A stretch of 64,000 nt of DNA from an uncultured Bacteroides sp. (GCA_949289295.1 CASENM010000017.1:1-64000); one strand, 5' to 3'. Shown: positions 7,660 through 17,829, numbered from the stretch's first letter. Made by a program: numbers and translations. Notes: generated by a model from the letters alone, not told the origin.

Positions 7660-8856
7660 ATGAAACGTTTTTTGTCTGTAAAAGATCTGAAGGTGAAAAA
7701 GAAGCAAACCATTTATGCTACGGTAGGCATAATCGTGACCATTGCCATTTATCTGGTTTTAACGTATAAACCCAAGCCTGCTCCTGAATACCCCATCGTT
7801 CATGTAACGCCGGCACTGACGCAGGACGTAGAGATTTACGGAGACTATGTAGGACGAGTACGTGCACAACAGTTTGTGGAAGTGCGCGCCCGGGTAGAGG
7901 GCTTTCTGGAACAAATGTTGTTTGAAGAAGGAACCCAAGTCAAACGTAATCAGGTGCTGTTTATCATCAATCAGGACCAATATCAGGCAAAGGTAGACAA
8001 AGCTCGTGCCCAGCTGAAAAAAGACGAAGCGACAGCACGCAAGGCCGAACGCGACTTAAACCGAACACGCCCGTTGTTTGAACTGAAAGCGGCCAGCCAA
8101 CTGGACCTGGACAACGCCACCGCCGCTTATGAGACGGCTGTAGCCAGTGTAGGCATGAGTCAGGCCGACTTGGACCAGGCAGAACAGGAGCTGGGATATA
8201 CCGTGGTCAGATCACCGCTTTCCGGACAAATCAGTGAACGTCACGTAGACTTGGGAACTCTGGTCGGCACGTCCGGAAAATCTCTGCTCGCCACCATCGT
8301 GAAAAGTGACACAGTTCTTATAGATTTCAGCATGACCGCACTGGACTATCTCAAGAGCAAGGAACGGAACATTATCATCGGACAAAAAGATTCCACACGC
8401 TCCTGGCAACCGACGGTCACCATCACTTTGCCGGACAACAGCGTTTACCCCCACAAAGGGTTGGTTGACTTTGCAGAACCACAAGTGGACCCGAAGACCG
8501 GAACTTTCTCTGTCCGCGCTGAAATGAGCAATCCCGACCATGTACTGCTTCCCGGACAGTTTACCAAAGTCCGTCTGTTGCTCGACGTACGCGAAAATGC
8601 AACAGTTGTTCCCCAAAAAGCATTGATCATAGAAAAAGGAGGAGCCTACATTTTCGTCATGCGCAAAGACTCCACTGCAGAAAAACGTTTTATCGAACTT
8701 GGACCGGAAATAGGAAACAATGTAGTGGTGGAAAGAGGACTTATCCCCGGCGAAATGATTGTGGATGAAGGCTACCATAAGTTGACCCCGGGGCTCAAGA
8801 TGCGTCCCGGCGAAGCTCTTGACGAAAAGCGAGAAGAGAACAAAAAGGATGAATAA
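7660..8856 (+). CDS. RND efflux periplasmic adaptor (membrane fusion protein)
   Basis: A 398-residue adaptor linking an inner-membrane RND pump to an outer-membrane channel. An N-terminal segment (about 18-36, TIYATVGIIVTIAIYLVL) anchors it in the inner membrane; there is no lipobox Cys. The lipoyl half-motif VEVRARVEGFLEQMLFEEG (about 70-88) is followed by a long helical hairpin (100-170), the second lipoyl half VVRSPLSGQISERHVDLG and beta-barrel/membrane-proximal parts. It is the first gene of a three-gene operon, 27 bases before the pump gene. Confidence 0.93.
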   Translation: MKRFLSVKDLKVKKKQTIYATVGIIVTIAIYLVLTYKPKPAPEYPIVHVTPALTQDVEIYGDYVGRVRAQQFVEVRARVEGFLEQMLFEEGTQVKRNQVLFIINQDQYQAKVDKARAQLKKDEATARKAERDLNRTRPLFELKAASQLDLDNATAAYETAVASVGMSQADLDQAEQELGYTVVRSPLSGQISERHVDLGTLVGTSGKSLLATIVKSDTVLIDFSMTALDYLKSKERNIIIGQKDSTRSWQPTVTITLPDNSVYPHKGLVDFAEPQVDPKTGTFSVRAEMSNPDHVLLPGQFTKVRLLLDVRENATVVPQKALIIEKGGAYIFVMRKDSTAEKRFIELGPEIGNNVVVERGLIPGEMIVDEGYHKLTPGLKMRPGEALDEKREENKKDE

Positions 8857-8883
8857 ATTGCAAATTTCTAAATGTAGCAATCC

Positions 8884-11800
8884 ATGAAAGTGAGTTTTTT
8901 TATCGATCGACCCGTATTTTCGATCGTCATCTCCATACTGATAGTCATCATCGGTATTATCGGACTTACCATGTTGCCTATCGACCAATACCCTCAGATA
9001 ACCCCTCCCGTTGTCAAGATAAGCGCGTCGTATCCCGGTGCCAGCGCACTCACCGTATCGCAGGCTGTAGCGACTCCGATTGAGCAGGAACTGAACGGTA
9101 CTCCAGGGATGCTTTATATGGAATCAAACAGTTCCAACTCCGGAGGGTTTTCAGCAACTGTCACATTCGACATCTCAGCCAATCCAGATTTGGCAGCCGT
9201 AGAAATCCAGAACAGAATCAAGCTGGCGGAATCGCGTCTGCCGGCCGAAGTTGTCCAAAATGGTATCGAAATTGAAAAACAGGCGGCCAGCCAGCTTATG
9301 ACCATCTGTCTGACTTCGAACGACCCCAAATTCGACGAAATCTATCTGAGCAACTTCGCTACGCTGAATGTGCTTGACTTGCTTCGCCGCATTCCGGGTG
9401 TAGGACGTGTATCGAACATCGGCAGCCGGTATTATGCCATGCAGATTTGGGTAGACCCCGCACGTCTGGCCAATTTCGGTCTGACTGTCCAAGATATACA
9501 GAATGCGTTGAAGGACCAGAACCGTGAATCAGCGGCAGGAGTACTGGGACAACAGCCTGTCACCGGCCTCGACATCACTATCCCGATTACGGCACAAGGA
9601 CGTTTGTCAAGTGCCGCTCAATTTGAAGAAATTGTGTTGCGGGCCAATCCCGACGGTTCACTTATCCGCATGCGTGATGTAGCACGTGTATCGCTCGAAG
9701 CACAATCATACAATACTGAAAGTGGCATCAACGGAGGAAATGCTGCCGTATTGGGAGTATATATGCTCCCTGGAGCCAATGCGATGGAAGTGGCCGAACG
9801 TGTGAAGGCAACCATGGATGAAATCAGTCTGAATTTTCCGGAAGGTATGAAGTATGAAGTTCCTTTCGACATGACTACCTATATATCGGAATCTATCCAT
9901 GAGGTGTACAAAACTTTGTTTGAGGCCTTGTTCCTTGTAATTGTCGTAGTATTCTTGTCACTGCAAAGCTGGCGAGCCACATTGATTCCGACCATTGCCG
10001 TTCCGATTTCATTGATCGGTACTTTCGGATTCATGCTTATTTTCGGATTCTCACTGAACATCCTTACTCTGCTCGGGCTCGTGCTTGCTATCGGTCTGGT
10101 AGTAGATGATGCCATTGTGGTGGTGGAGAATGTAGAACGTATCATGGAAGAAGAGCATCTGAGCCCCTATGAGGCTACAAAAAAAGCGATGGACGGACTG
10201 ACCGGCGCTCTTATTGCAACTTCTATGGTATTGGCTGCCGTATTCGTTCCCGTAAGTTTTCTTTCAGGCATTACGGGACAACTATACCGGCAGTTCAGTA
10301 TCACTATCGCAGTTTCCGTGCTATTGTCAACTGTTGTCGCACTGACATTAAGCCCGGTGATGTGTTCATTGATTCTTAAACCGCATGACCCGAACAAACC
10401 CAAGAACCGTGTATTCCGCACCATCAACAAATGGCTGGATCTCGGAAACCACAAATACGTGTCCGGCATCCGTACCATAATCCAACATCCCAAGCGGGTT
10501 ACTGTCGGATTCGGAATAGTCATTCTGTTTATATTTATACTTTACCGTCTTATTCCCACCAGCTTTCTTCCTACAGAGGACCAAGGCTATTTCACGGTTG
10601 AACTTGAGATGCCGGAAGGCACTACGCTCGAACGTACACGGGCTGTCACCAACCGGGCCGTTGATTTCCTGATGAAGCAGCCTGCCGTAGAATATGTACA
10701 GAATGTGACAGGTACCAGCCCACGCGTGGGAACCAGCCAGGCGCGCAGCACACTTACGGTAATCCTGAAAGAATGGAAAGAACGTGATGACACAACCATC
10801 GAAGAAGTCATGGCAAACGTGCAGAATGAATTTGAAAAATATCCGGAATGCAAAGTATATCTTTCCACACCGCCTGTCATCCCGGGATTAGGAACTTCCG
10901 GAGGTTTTGAAATGCAACTGGAAGCCCGTGGAGACGCCACTTATGACAACCTGGTACAGGCTGCAGACACATTGATGTTCTATGCATCCCAACGCAAAGA
11001 ACTCACCGGACTTTCTTCATCACTGCAGGCGGAAATTCCGCAACTCTATTTCGATGTGGACCGCGACAAAGTGAAGTTGTCGGGAGTACCGATGGCTGAT
11101 GTATTTACTACAATGAAAGCCTATACGGGCTCAGTGTATGTGAACGACTTCAACATGTTCAACCGCATCTACCGTGTATATATACAGGCGGAAGCACCCT
11201 ATCGTGAACACCGCGACAACATCAACCTGTTCTTTGTACGCGGAAGCTCCGGTGACATGATTCCGCTGACCGCCCTCGGCAATACGGAATACACTACCGG
11301 ACCGGGAAGTATCAAACGTTTCAACATGTTCAATACAGCCATTATCCGCGGTACAGCAGCCCACGGATACAGTTCAGGCCAGGCAATGGAGCTCATCGAA
11401 CAACTGGCACACGAGCATTTGCCAGACAACATCGGTGTAGAATGGAGCGGACTTTCCTATCAAGAAAAGCAGGCAGGCGGACAGACAGGCATGATTCTGA
11501 CATTGGTATTCCTGTTCGTATTCCTCTTCCTGGCTGCCTTGTATGAAAGCTGGAGTGTCCCCATCGCCGTATTGCTCTCACTCCCGGTAGCAGCCTTGGG
11601 CGCTTATGCCGGAGTTGCTTTGTGCGGACTGGAAAACGACACTTATTTCCAGATCGGACTTGTCATGCTGGTAGGACTGGCCGCAAAAAATGCCATCCTG
11701 ATTGTAGAGTTTGCCAAAGACGAAGTAGATTCCGGAAAGAATGTGGTTGAAGCGGCACTCCATGCTGCCCATCTCCGCTTCCGCCCGATTCTGATGACTT

Positions 11801-11994
11801 CACTGGCCTTCATCCTCGGTATGGTGCCGCTCGTCATTGCCAGCGGTCCGGGAGCAGCCAGCCGCCAGGCAATCGGTACAGGTGTATTCTTCGGTATGAT
11901 TGTAGCCGTAACGGTAGGTATTTTCCTGGTTCCCTTCTTCTTTGTCATGATTTATAAAGCCAAAAACAAGATAAAACCGAAACATGCTAAATAA
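8884..11994 (+). CDS. RND multidrug efflux pump, HAE1/AcrB family
   Basis: A 1036-residue proton-driven inner-membrane pump. It starts MKVSFFIDRPVFSIVISIL, typical of HAE1 proteins. The proton-relay residues are present: the paired Asp in IGLVVDDAIVVVENVER (TM4) and the Lys in GLAAKNAILIVEF (TM10). Two large periplasmic loops lie after TM1 and TM7, and length matches AcrB. Substrate range cannot be read from sequence. It sits between the adaptor and the channel gene; the channel start follows immediately. Confidence 0.95.
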   Translation: MKVSFFIDRPVFSIVISILIVIIGIIGLTMLPIDQYPQITPPVVKISASYPGASALTVSQAVATPIEQELNGTPGMLYMESNSSNSGGFSATVTFDISANPDLAAVEIQNRIKLAESRLPAEVVQNGIEIEKQAASQLMTICLTSNDPKFDEIYLSNFATLNVLDLLRRIPGVGRVSNIGSRYYAMQIWVDPARLANFGLTVQDIQNALKDQNRESAAGVLGQQPVTGLDITIPITAQGRLSSAAQFEEIVLRANPDGSLIRMRDVARVSLEAQSYNTESGINGGNAAVLGVYMLPGANAMEVAERVKATMDEISLNFPEGMKYEVPFDMTTYISESIHEVYKTLFEALFLVIVVVFLSLQSWRATLIPTIAVPISLIGTFGFMLIFGFSLNILTLLGLVLAIGLVVDDAIVVVENVERIMEEEHLSPYEATKKAMDGLTGALIATSMVLAAVFVPVSFLSGITGQLYRQFSITIAVSVLLSTVVALTLSPVMCSLILKPHDPNKPKNRVFRTINKWLDLGNHKYVSGIRTIIQHPKRVTVGFGIVILFIFILYRLIPTSFLPTEDQGYFTVELEMPEGTTLERTRAVTNRAVDFLMKQPAVEYVQNVTGTSPRVGTSQARSTLTVILKEWKERDDTTIEEVMANVQNEFEKYPECKVYLSTPPVIPGLGTSGGFEMQLEARGDATYDNLVQAADTLMFYASQRKELTGLSSSLQAEIPQLYFDVDRDKVKLSGVPMADVFTTMKAYTGSVYVNDFNMFNRIYRVYIQAEAPYREHRDNINLFFVRGSSGDMIPLTALGNTEYTTGPGSIKRFNMFNTAIIRGTAAHGYSSGQAMELIEQLAHEHLPDNIGVEWSGLSYQEKQAGGQTGMILTLVFLFVFLFLAALYESWSVPIAVLLSLPVAALGAYAGVALCGLENDTYFQIGLVMLVGLAAKNAILIVEFAKDEVDSGKNVVEAALHAAHLRFRPILMTSLAFILGMVPLVIASGPGAASRQAIGTGVFFGMIVAVTVGIFLVPFFFVMIYKAKNKIKPKHAK

Positions 11995-12004
11995 CCGCTG
12001 TGAT

Positions 12005-13390
12005 ATGAAATCTATGAAACAAATATATCGTCCTTTATGCCTCCTGCTTGCAATCGTCCTTCTGGCCGGCTGTAAGATAGGAAAACATTACACCCGTCCG
12101 GAGTTGAATCTGCCGGACACACTGGACAGCCTGAGTGTGGACACGACTTCAATCGGTGACTACGCATGGGAAGAATTATATACGGACACAACTCTGCAGG
12201 CACTAATCCGGAAGACTCTGGCTTACAACAAAGATATGCTGATTGCAGCGGCGAGAGTGAAAGAACTGGCCGCAAGAAAACGCATCGCCGTAGCCAACAT
12301 GCTTCCGCAAATCGGCCTGAGAGTCTATGCCGAGCGCGAAAGGGAAAATTACGGAGGAGACAGCTATTCGCAAGATGACGAGTTCGACTTGAAAGGAACT
12401 GTCAGCTGGGAAATCGACCTTTGGGGTAAATTACGCTGGGCAAGAGACAAGAGCATGGCTGATTTTATCGGCTCCATAGAGAACCAGCGCGCTTTAAAAA
12501 TGAGCCTGATAGCGGAAATGGCCCAATCATATTTCGAGCTGGTGGCACTCGACAACGAATTGTCTATCGTCAAGCAGACAGTGGATGCACGGCGGGAAAG
12601 TCTTCATCTCGCCCGTATCCGTTACGAAGGAGGACTGACTTCTGAAACGGCCTTCCGCCAGGCACAGGTGGAATTGGCGCGTACAGCAACCCTTGTTCCG
12701 GATCTGGAACGGCAGATTACATTGAAAGAAAATGAAATCGCTTTTCTGACCGGAGAATATCCCCACCACATAAACCGTTCTGTCTTGCCTGAAGAAGTCA
12801 TGTTTCCAGTAAGCCTTCCGGTAGGACTTCCTTCCAGTCTGCTGGAACGCCGCCCGGATGTACGGCAGGCCGAACAGGCACTCGTTGCCGCCAATGCAGA
12901 AGTGGGAATCGCGTTCACCAGCCTCTTCCCCAGCCTGACCTTGAATGCCAGCTATGGAGGAGAAAGTGACGTGCTCAGCGAACTGCTGAAATCGCCCTGG
13001 CATTTGCTCAGCGCGAATTTGCTGCAGCCTGTATTCGGATGGGGAAAAAATCGGGCACGGCTGAAAGCACAGAAAGCGGCACTCGAAGGAGCCACCCACG
13101 AATATGAAAAAGTGGTATTGAATGCATTCCGCGAAGCATATAACGCCATTGCCGAATTCAACAAGACAAAGGAAATCTATGAAACCCGCCTGCGTCTGGA
13201 GCAGTCTTCAAAAAGTGCGCTCGACCTGGCCCAGCTGCAATATCTGAACGGTGTCATTGCATACATGGATTTGCTCGATGCGCAACGTGGATACCTCGAA
13301 GCGCAGATCAGTCTCAGCAATGCCATCCGCGACAAACAGATTACAATGGTCCACCTGTATAAAGCCTTGGGCGGAGGATGGAAAGAATAA
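12005..13390 (+). CDS. TolC/NodT-family outer-membrane efflux lipoprotein
   Basis: A 461-residue outer-membrane channel of the OprM/NodT type. The N-terminus is a lipoprotein signal (LCLLLAIVLLAGC, lipidated Cys near residue 21). Two OEP repeats follow, about 60-245 and 270-460, with the conserved GTVSWEIDLWGKLRWARD and SLLERRPDVRQAEQ segments. I prefer the start at 12005 because it gives a normal signal peptide; a start at 11984 would overlap the pump gene by 11 bases. It is the last gene of the operon and is followed by a strong terminator. Confidence 0.92.
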   Translation: MKSMKQIYRPLCLLLAIVLLAGCKIGKHYTRPELNLPDTLDSLSVDTTSIGDYAWEELYTDTTLQALIRKTLAYNKDMLIAAARVKELAARKRIAVANMLPQIGLRVYAERERENYGGDSYSQDDEFDLKGTVSWEIDLWGKLRWARDKSMADFIGSIENQRALKMSLIAEMAQSYFELVALDNELSIVKQTVDARRESLHLARIRYEGGLTSETAFRQAQVELARTATLVPDLERQITLKENEIAFLTGEYPHHINRSVLPEEVMFPVSLPVGLPSSLLERRPDVRQAEQALVAANAEVGIAFTSLFPSLTLNASYGGESDVLSELLKSPWHLLSANLLQPVFGWGKNRARLKAQKAALEGATHEYEKVVLNAFREAYNAIAEFNKTKEIYETRLRLEQSSKSALDLAQLQYLNGVIAYMDLLDAQRGYLEAQISLSNAIRDKQITMVHLYKALGGGWKE

Positions 13391-13397
13391 AATGAAC

Positions 13398-13449
13398 AAA
13401 GGGGCTGTGTCAAAAATGAACGTCGGTTCTCCCATGACACAGCCCCTTT
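13398..13449. terminator. Bidirectional terminator between the efflux operon and mscL
   Basis: Perfect 15-base arms at 13398-13412 and 13435-13449 (core GGGGCTGTGTCA / TGACACAGCCCC) with a 22-base loop. It lies between converging genes and can serve both. Confidence 0.85.
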
Positions 13450-13476
13450 GTTATTATACAGAATTCCTCCGCACCC

Positions 13477-13905
13477 TCATTTCTTTTCTTTCAGCAAATC
13501 GCGGATTTCCGCCAACAGTTTCGCCTCATCCGACGGGACCGGAGGTGCTGTCTTGACGGCTTCCTCTTTCTTCTTCCGGCTCAACGCATTGATGGCCTTA
13601 ATCATCAGAAATATCGACAAAGCGATAATCAGAAAATCAAAGGTGACCTGAATGAAATTCCCGTAATTCAGCGACACTTCCGAAGACACTACTTTATCCC
13701 CGTCCGTCACGGCCGGTTTGATAACCCACTTCAGTTGGGTGAAATTGATTCCACCTACCAGCAATCCGACCAGCGGCATGATTATATCGGCTACCAGCGA
13801 AGAGACAATCTTGCCGAACGCCCCTCCGACAATCACTCCCACTGCCATGTCGATAACATTGCCCCGCATGGCAAATTTTTTGAATTCCTGCAATATTTTT
13901 CCCAT
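13477..13905 (-). CDS. mscL: Large-conductance mechanosensitive channel MscL
   Basis: MscL opens under membrane tension to release solutes during osmotic downshock. The 142-residue product has the N-terminal amphipathic helix and TM1 ([20 protein letters not shown]), a periplasmic loop, TM2 ([19 protein letters not shown]) and a charged cytoplasmic helix ending [13 protein letters not shown]. Length and motifs are normal. A minus-strand -7 box lies at 13991-13998. Confidence 0.96.
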   Translation of the reverse strand: MGKILQEFKKFAMRGNVIDMAVGVIVGGAFGKIVSSLVADIIMPLVGLLVGGINFTQLKWVIKPAVTDGDKVVSSEVSLNYGNFIQVTFDFLIIALSIFLMIKAINALSRKKKEEAVKTAPPVPSDEAKLLAEIRDLLKEKK

Positions 13906-13990
13906 TATCCGTAATTTAAAGATTCGGCAAAGCCCGACTTGTTTTAATACAAATTAAGTTAAGAAGACAGACAAGATGTCAGCCCCGGAG

Positions 13991-13998
13991 CAAAGATA
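13991..13998 (-). promoter_or_regulatory. mscL promoter -7 box
   Basis: Minus-strand TATCTTTG is an exact -7 match 86 bases before the mscL start. No clear -33 box is seen. The remaining 125 bases to cbpA contain only a near-match (TATATTTTG, one base too long) for the cbpA promoter. Confidence 0.55.
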
Positions 13999-14123
13999 CA
14001 AAACTTACCGCACCTGGAAAACATGCAGATGACAAAATGCGGATACAAACGCCAGAAGCTGGATACCGCCGCCAAATGGCATATATTTTGTAGCATTCCG
14101 GTAATTAAAAACTAACAGACAAT

Positions 14124-15077
14124 ATGGCTTACATAGACTATTACAAAGTTCTTGGGGTTGAGAAAAACGCAACTCAGGATGACATCAAGAAAGCATTCCG
14201 GAAGTTGGCGCGGAAATATCATCCGGACTTGAATCCGAACGACCCGACGGCCAAAGAGAGATTTCAGGAGATCAATGAGGCCAACGAGGTGTTGGGCGAC
14301 CCGGACAAACGTAAGAAATACGATGAATACGGCGAGCAGTGGAAACATGCGGATGAATTTGAAGCGCGGCGGAAAGCATACGGAGCGCAAGGAGGCGGAC
14401 CGGACGGACATACCGAATATTGGTATTCTACCGACGGACAGCATTTCACCGGCGGATTCGGCAGTGAAGGCATGCACGGATTCGGCGGAAACGCCAGCGG
14501 TTTCTCCGACTTCTTCGAGGAGCTGTTCGGCCATGGAAGAACAGCCGGAGGAACAAGAGGGAGCAGAGGTTTCCGCGGACAGGACATACAAGGGGAGCTT
14601 ACGCTCACACTGCGCGAAGCCGCCACTACGCACAAGCAGACATTCACCATCAACGGCGAGACGTTGCGGATTACAGTTCCGGCAGGTGTGGCCGACGGAC
14701 AGGTCATCAAACTGAAAGGTCACGGAGGCAAAGGCATGAACGGCGGACCTGACGGTGACCTCTATATCACGTTTACCATAGCCGACGACCCGAATTTCAG
14801 AAGAAAGGGAAACGATTTGTACACGGATGTCCCCATCGACCTCTATACGGCCGTATTGGGAGGAGAAATAACAATCCGCACTCTCGACGGACAAGTGAAA
14901 CTGAAAGTGCGTCCGGGTACTCAGAATGATGCGAAGGTCCGTCTGAAAGGAAAAGGCTTTCCGGTATACAGGCAGGAAGGAAATTTCGGCGACCTGATAG
15001 TGGCTTACCACGTATCCATTCCGACCAACTTGACGGAAAAGCAGAAAGACCTGTTCCGTCAGCTGCAACAAGGTTAA
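14124..15077 (+). CDS. cbpA: CbpA-type DnaJ co-chaperone
   Basis: A 317-residue type-II J-protein that stimulates DnaK and, in E. coli CbpA, also binds curved DNA. The J domain covers residues 1-70 with the HPD motif in [13 protein letters not shown] Gly/Phe-rich linker ([18 protein letters not shown]) and two C-terminal substrate-binding domains ([38 protein letters not shown]) follow. The DnaJ zinc finger is absent. cbpM follows after 19 bases, which supports CbpA over DnaJ. dnaK lies elsewhere in this window (49148-51073). Confidence 0.92.
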   Translation: MAYIDYYKVLGVEKNATQDDIKKAFRKLARKYHPDLNPNDPTAKERFQEINEANEVLGDPDKRKKYDEYGEQWKHADEFEARRKAYGAQGGGPDGHTEYWYSTDGQHFTGGFGSEGMHGFGGNASGFSDFFEELFGHGRTAGGTRGSRGFRGQDIQGELTLTLREAATTHKQTFTINGETLRITVPAGVADGQVIKLKGHGGKGMNGGPDGDLYITFTIADDPNFRRKGNDLYTDVPIDLYTAVLGGEITIRTLDGQVKLKVRPGTQNDAKVRLKGKGFPVYRQEGNFGDLIVAYHVSIPTNLTEKQKDLFRQLQQG

Positions 15078-15096
15078 CTTTTAAAAACGAAAAAGT

Positions 15097-15390
15097 ATGC
15101 AAGACAATCTGATTATCATAAGCGACTATTGCGACCATTGTCACATCGAACCGGATTTTGTGATGAGGCTGGGAGAAGACGGACTGATTGACGTGGAAAT
15201 AAGAGACAACATCGGTTACTTTCCGGCCGACCAGCTGGCAGAACTGGAACAATACACCCACCTGTATTATGACCTTTCCATCAACATCGAGGGGATTGAC
15301 GCCATCCGCCATCTGCTGAGAAGAATGGAAGGCATGCAGAATGAAATCCGGAGGCTGGAAAACGAACTGCGCTTCTACCGGAAACTGTAA
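15097..15390 (+). CDS. cbpM: CbpM-like chaperone modulator
   Basis: A 97-residue protein of the CbpM/MerR-like family, which binds the J domain of CbpA and blocks its co-chaperone and DNA-binding functions. It shows a winged-helix-like N-terminal half (IISDYCDHCHIEPDFVMRLG) and a C-terminal coiled-coil helix (AIRHLLRRMEGMQNEIRRLE). It is the second gene of the cbpA operon. Function is by family; identity with E. coli CbpM is likely low. Confidence 0.85.
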   Translation: MQDNLIIISDYCDHCHIEPDFVMRLGEDGLIDVEIRDNIGYFPADQLAELEQYTHLYYDLSINIEGIDAIRHLLRRMEGMQNEIRRLENELRFYRKL

Positions 15391-15407
15391 CGCCCGAAAA
15401 ACGCGAG

Positions 15408-15479
15408 AAAAAAGAACGCTTCGGCGTTTCAGGTAAAACGCTTCGGCATTTTGCTTGAAACGCCGAAGCGTTCTTTTTT
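15408..15479 (+). repeat. Intergenic hairpin repeat, copy A (three units; also a terminator)
   Basis: Three copies of a short unit with core CGCCGAAGCG lie here: 15416-15429 and 15436-15452 in reverse orientation and 15457-15473 in forward orientation. The outer two form a perfect 24-base inverted repeat (15408-15431 with 15456-15479) whose 24-base loop holds the middle copy. The right arm ends in a T run, so it can end the cbpA-cbpM transcript. Related clusters lie at 36462-36528 and 52874-52940. The rest of the gap to tex (15480-15593) shows nothing else. Confidence 0.85.
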
Positions 15480-15593
15480 CCGCCTTCTTTTCTTGAGAGA
15501 AAAATGAAGCCGGACAAAAGTCAAACAGGCTCCGAGGAACGATGCTTCCTGAAAATTGAAAAGGCAAAGCGCGGCGGATAGAAAAGAAAAACG

Positions 15594-15601
15594 TATATTT
15601 G
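15594..15601 (+). promoter_or_regulatory. tex promoter -7 box
   Basis: TATATTTG followed by CA is an exact -7 match about 100 bases before the tex start. No clear -33 box. Confidence 0.6.
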
Positions 15602-15699
15602 CACGACAAGACATTAATGAATCACGTTTCACGCGGATGCCCCGAAGCATTTCATGTGGGGGAATCCGCGTGAATCTGCGTAAAAAAACAACAAGCTAT

Positions 15700-17829
15700 A
15701 TGGAAGAATTCAGCCGTATGATAGCGGCGGCACTCAAATTGCCGGAACATCGTGTCAGCCACACATTGAAGCTGCTGCAGGGCGGTGCCACCATTCCTTT
15801 CATCAGCCGGTACCGGAAAGAAGCGACCGGCGGACTGGATGAGGTAAAAATCGGCGAAATACAGACTGCATACGAGAAGTTTGCGGAAATAGCCAAACGG
15901 AAAGAAACAATCCTTTCCACCATCGGAGAGCAGGGAAAGCTGACGGAAGGGCTTCGCACACGCATTTCCGGTTGCTGGAACGCTACCGAGCTGGAGGACA
16001 TTTATCTGCCTTTCAAGCCGAAACGCAGAACGCGGGCGGAAGCAGCCCGGCAGAAAGGACTGGAACCGCTGGCTGCACTGATTATGCTGCAGCGTGAAAA
16101 CAATCTGGCGGACAAGGTACACGGTTTCGTGAAAGGTGACGTGGAAAACGAAGAGGAAGCACTGAAAGGGGCACGCGACATCCTTGCCGAATACGTCAGC
16201 GAAGACGAACAGGCACGGAATCTGGTGAGAAACGCCTTTGCACGGGAAGCCGTGATTTCAGCCAAAGTGGCCAAAGGCAAAGAAAATGACGAAAAAGCGG
16301 CCAAATACCGGGACTATTTCGATTTCAGCGAACCGCTGAAGCGATGCACTTCCCATCGTCTGCTGGCTATCCGACGGGGAGAATCGGAAGGAATCCTGAA
16401 GGTATCCATCTCACCCGACGACGAAACCTGCACAGAAAAACTGCAGCGGAAATTTGTGCGAGGGAACAACGAATGTGCCCGTCAGGTGGCGGAAGCCGTG
16501 ACCGATGCTTACAAACGCCTGATGAAACCAAGCATAGAGACCGAATTTGCGGCATCGAGCAAGGAAAAGGCTGATGAGGAAGCTATCCGGGTATTTGCCG
16601 GAAATCTCCGCCAGCTTCTGCTGGCACCTCCCTTGGGACAGAAGCGGGTGTTGGGCATCGATCCCGGCTACCGTACAGGATGCAAGGTGGTCTGTCTGGA
16701 CGCACAAGGGGCACTGCTGCACAACGAAGCCATCTATCCGCATCCCCCTCAGTCAGAATACCAGCAGGCAGCCAGGAAACTGGTGAAACTGGTGGAACAA
16801 TACAAAATTGAAGCGATAGCCATCGGAAACGGAACAGCCGGACGCGAAACCGAACAGTTTGTCACAGGCCTTCGTTTCGACCGGGAAGTGCAGGTGTTTG
16901 TAGTCAGCGAAGACGGGGCATCCATTTATTCGGCATCAAAACTGGCCCGGGAAGAGTTTCCCGACTATGACGTGACTGTAAGGGGAGCTGTCTCGATAGG
17001 ACGGCGGCTGATGGACCCGCTGGCCGAACTTGTCAAGATAGACGCCAAGTCGATCGGAGTCGGGCAATACCAGCACGATGTGGACCAAACCCGGCTGAAA
17101 GCCTCGCTCGACCAGACGGTGGAAAGTTGTGTCAACCTTGTAGGAGTGAATGTCAATACGGCCAGCAAGCATCTGCTGACCTACGTGTCGGGGCTCGGTC
17201 CTGCACTGGCACAGAATATCGTGGACTACCGCACCGGAAACGGTCCGTTCCGGTCACGGAAAGAATTGCTGAACGTGCCCCGGATGGGGGCGAAAGCCTT
17301 TGAACAGTGCGCCGGTTTCCTGCGCATCCCACAGGCCAAAAATCCGCTGGACAACTCTGCGGTACATCCGGAAAGCTATTCCATCGTGGAAAAAATGGCT
17401 GACGACCTGCACTGCACAGTGGAAGACCTCATCAAAGACAAGAGTCTGCGCGACAAGATCAAACTGGAACAGTATGTCACCGACACTACCGGACTGCCGA
17501 CTCTCACTGACATCATACAGGAGCTCGACAAGCCGGGACGTGACCCGAGGCAAAAAATCCGGCAGTTCGAGTTCGACAAAAACGTACGTACCATCAACGA
17601 CCTTACAGAGGGGATGGAACTGCCGGGCATCGTGACCAACATCACCAATTTCGGCTGTTTTGTCGACATCGGCATCAAAGAGAACGGGCTGGTACATATC
17701 TCGCAACTGGCAGACCATTTTGTGAGCGACCCGACCTCCGTGGTCAGCATCCACCAGCACGTACGCGTCAGAGTGATGAGTGTCGATCTGGCACGCAAGC
17801 GCATCCAGCTTACCATGAAAGGGAAATGA
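15700..17829 (+). CDS. tex: Tex-family RNA-binding transcription accessory protein
   Basis: Tex proteins (Spt6-related) bind nucleic acid and affect transcription and stress tolerance. The 709-residue product has the N-terminal helix-turn-helix part, a YqgF/RNase H-like domain (RVLGIDPGYRTGCKVVCLD, about 322-340), a helix-hairpin-helix module (GPALAQNIVDYRTGNGPF) and a C-terminal S1 domain (GIVTNITNFGCFVDIG, about 640-710). I chose the Met at 15700 because MEEFSRMIAAALKLPEHRV matches the usual Tex N-terminus; the frame is open 48 codons further up, through the promoter. nudC follows after 33 bases. Confidence 0.94.
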   Translation: MEEFSRMIAAALKLPEHRVSHTLKLLQGGATIPFISRYRKEATGGLDEVKIGEIQTAYEKFAEIAKRKETILSTIGEQGKLTEGLRTRISGCWNATELEDIYLPFKPKRRTRAEAARQKGLEPLAALIMLQRENNLADKVHGFVKGDVENEEEALKGARDILAEYVSEDEQARNLVRNAFAREAVISAKVAKGKENDEKAAKYRDYFDFSEPLKRCTSHRLLAIRRGESEGILKVSISPDDETCTEKLQRKFVRGNNECARQVAEAVTDAYKRLMKPSIETEFAASSKEKADEEAIRVFAGNLRQLLLAPPLGQKRVLGIDPGYRTGCKVVCLDAQGALLHNEAIYPHPPQSEYQQAARKLVKLVEQYKIEAIAIGNGTAGRETEQFVTGLRFDREVQVFVVSEDGASIYSASKLAREEFPDYDVTVRGAVSIGRRLMDPLAELVKIDAKSIGVGQYQHDVDQTRLKASLDQTVESCVNLVGVNVNTASKHLLTYVSGLGPALAQNIVDYRTGNGPFRSRKELLNVPRMGAKAFEQCAGFLRIPQAKNPLDNSAVHPESYSIVEKMADDLHCTVEDLIKDKSLRDKIKLEQYVTDTTGLPTLTDIIQELDKPGRDPRQKIRQFEFDKNVRTINDLTEGMELPGIVTNITNFGCFVDIGIKENGLVHISQLADHFVSDPTSVVSIHQHVRVRVMSVDLARKRIQLTMKGK

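Noticed and set aside
11984-12004. Earlier start for the outer-membrane channel gene
   Set aside because: It would overlap the pump gene and add seven residues ahead of a normal lipoprotein signal; 12005 is the better start.
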